13,981 nt of DNA from WHTB01 sp050699035. GTDB lineage: Bacteria > Actinomycetota > Actinomycetes > Propionibacteriales > Nocardioidaceae. The stretch is taken from positions 1-13,981 of the forward strand of contig JBOHDE010000092.1 in assembly GCA_050699035.1 (NCBI GenBank), written 5' to 3'. The notes under the pieces are model-generated. The model was not told the DNA's origin. It did no database searches and saw only the letters and a list, made by a program, of their open reading frames with translations. Of the stretch, positions 12,953 to 13,981 are shown piece after piece. Position 1 is the stretch's first letter, and each line of letters begins with the position of its first letter. The position numbers were made by a program, and so were the translations under genes.

Positions 12953-13981
12953 AGACGGCTCGGGCTGCTTCGCCGCGACCGCGACTTCCGCCGGCTGTGG
13001 GGCGGTCACACGATCTCGCAGGTCGGCACCCAGACGACCGCGGTGGCACTCCCCCTGGTGGCAGCGCTGAGCCTCGACTCCGGTCCCGGCGGCGTCAGCG
13101 TGGTGGCGACCGCGACCTTCCTGCCCAACATCGTGCTGCCGCTGTTCGCGGGCCAGTGGCTGGAGCGTCGCCGCCGCCGGGGTGTGATGGTCGGCACCGA
13201 CCTGGTGCGGGCCGCGGCGATCTGTGTCGTGCCGATGGCGTACGCACTCGACGCGCTGTCGCTGCCCCTGCTTGCCGCGACGGCGTTCCTGGTCGGGCTG
13301 GCGGGCGTGTTCTTCGACGTCGCGGCGTTCGCCTATCTGCCCGAGCTGGTCGACGACACCGACCTGCCGGCCGCTAACCGGGCGATGCAGGGCTCGACCA
13401 CCGCGGCTCAGGTGGCGGGGCCCGGTGTGGGCGGCATCCTGGTCCAGCTGCTCGGTCCGCCCGCGGCGCTGCTGGCCGACGCCGCCAGCTATCTGGCGAG
13501 CGCGTGCGGGGTGGCGGCGGTACGTCGACCCGAGGCACCCGTGGCCGCCGACCAGGCCAGACCGCGGCTGCTCGAGGGGCTGCACCAGCTCCGGGTCAAC
13601 CCGTTCCTGCGCGCCCTCACTGCGCACGCGGCGCTGTGCAACGTCGCGGCGCAGATCCTGCTGGTGAACCTCGTCGTGCTCGCGGTGAAGGACCGTGGCC
13701 TGAGTGCGGGTGGGTATGGACTTGCGCACAGCGCCGCCGGGGCCGGCGCGCTGGTCGGGACCATGCTCGCGCTACGGGTGGCCGACCGGCGCGGCTACGG
13801 GCCGGCGTTCGCGACGTTCCTCTTCCTGTACACGGGGGTGCCCCTGCTCCTCCCGGCCATTCCCTTCGAGGGCGCAGCCTTCGGCCTGGCGCTCGGTCTG
13901 ATCCAGGGCGTCGCCGGGGTCGGCCTCGGCGCGGCGAACGTCTTGTCGGTCACCGTGCGCCAGCTGCTGGTTCCCCGGGAG
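12944..13981 (+). CDS. MFS transporter (EntS/MFS_3-like), 3' end missing
   Basis: The frame is open from the ATG at 12944 to the window end (346 codons, no stop). The N-terminus RRDRDFRRLWGGHTISQVGTQTTAVALPLVA is typical of MFS_3/EntS-type exporters, where the usual form is RNRNFRLLWLGQ...SQLG. About nine to ten hydrophobic segments are visible. A motif A-like loop, GQWLERRRRRGVMVGTDLVR (about 74-93), and its counterpart in the second half, VADRRGYGPA, are present. It is probably a proton-driven exporter of a small molecule in the cytoplasmic membrane; the substrate is unknown. AAGAGG precedes the start. It is divergent from the CGNR-protein gene and shares its operator region. Confidence 0.88.
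   Translation, partial: MVTRRLGLLRRDRDFRRLWGGHTISQVGTQTTAVALPLVAALSLDSGPGGVSVVATATFLPNIVLPLFAGQWLERRRRRGVMVGTDLVRAAAICVVPMAYALDALSLPLLAATAFLVGLAGVFFDVAAFAYLPELVDDTDLPAANRAMQGSTTAAQVAGPGVGGILVQLLGPPAALLADAASYLASACGVAAVRRPEAPVAADQARPRLLEGLHQLRVNPFLRALTAHAALCNVAAQILLVNLVVLAVKDRGLSAGGYGLAHSAAGAGALVGTMLALRVADRRGYGPAFATFLFLYTGVPLLLPAIPFEGAAFGLALGLIQGVAGVGLGAANVLSVTVRQLLVPRE

Overview
The window is high-GC DNA from the chromosome of an actinomycete. The gene order (acyltransferase, DUF5324-like protein, ppiA, rhomboid, crgA, DUF881 protein, then pknB-pbpA-rodA-pstP-fhaB-fhaA and a tRNA-Leu) is the conserved cell-division and cell-wall block that sits close to dnaA/oriC in Streptomyces, Mycobacterium and relatives. 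The short FhaA, the single kinase and the protein style suggest Nocardioidaceae (Nocardioides-like). That placement is an inference from order and protein sequence, not from a database search.

Layout. Positions 1-593 (+) hold the 3' part of a PlsC-like acyltransferase. It ends tail-to-tail, with overlapping stop codons, against a DUF5324-like membrane-anchored protein (590-1246, -). Divergent from that gene are the cyclophilin ppiA (1417-1941, +) and, 4 nt later, a rhomboid protease with an N-terminal zinc-binding module (1946-2839, +). A 480-nt gene-free stretch follows (2840-3319). It holds a diverged copy of an intergenic element, two strong hairpins and a tight cluster of DnaA-box-like 9-mers. 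Then come crgA (3320-3592, -) and, divergent from it, a DUF881 protein (3693-4508, +).

Positions 4514-11837 (-) are one operon read fhaA-fhaB-pstP-rodA-pbpA-pknB, with overlapping or near-touching genes. It joins a PASTA Ser/Thr kinase, its antagonist phosphatase, two FHA adaptors and a SEDS glycosyltransferase/class B PBP pair. The Ser/Thr phosphorylation switch is thus made together with the peptidoglycan polymerase and crosslinker it is expected to control. CrgA and the DUF881 protein next door belong to the same division/elongation module. The pabA/trpG-like gene and the second kinase (pknA) found here in mycobacteria are absent.

A tRNA-Leu(CAG) (11988-12071, +) is divergent from fhaA. 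Next is a 258-nt spacer with a MITE-like inverted-repeat element (about 12114-12282) and a further partial copy of its arm. The right end is a different, accessory-looking unit: a CGNR zinc-finger/ABATE-type protein (12330-12881, -) divergent from an MFS transporter (12944 to the end, +, truncated by the window edge). Their 62-nt shared promoter carries four GTTACC/GGTAAC half-sites with regular spacing.

The coding content is conventional. The signals worth a second look are in the spacers: the DnaA-box cluster, the repeat elements that share sequence between two spacers, and the operator array of the CGNR/MFS pair. I found no CRISPR array, insertion sequence with transposase, rRNA gene or clearly new multi-gene system.
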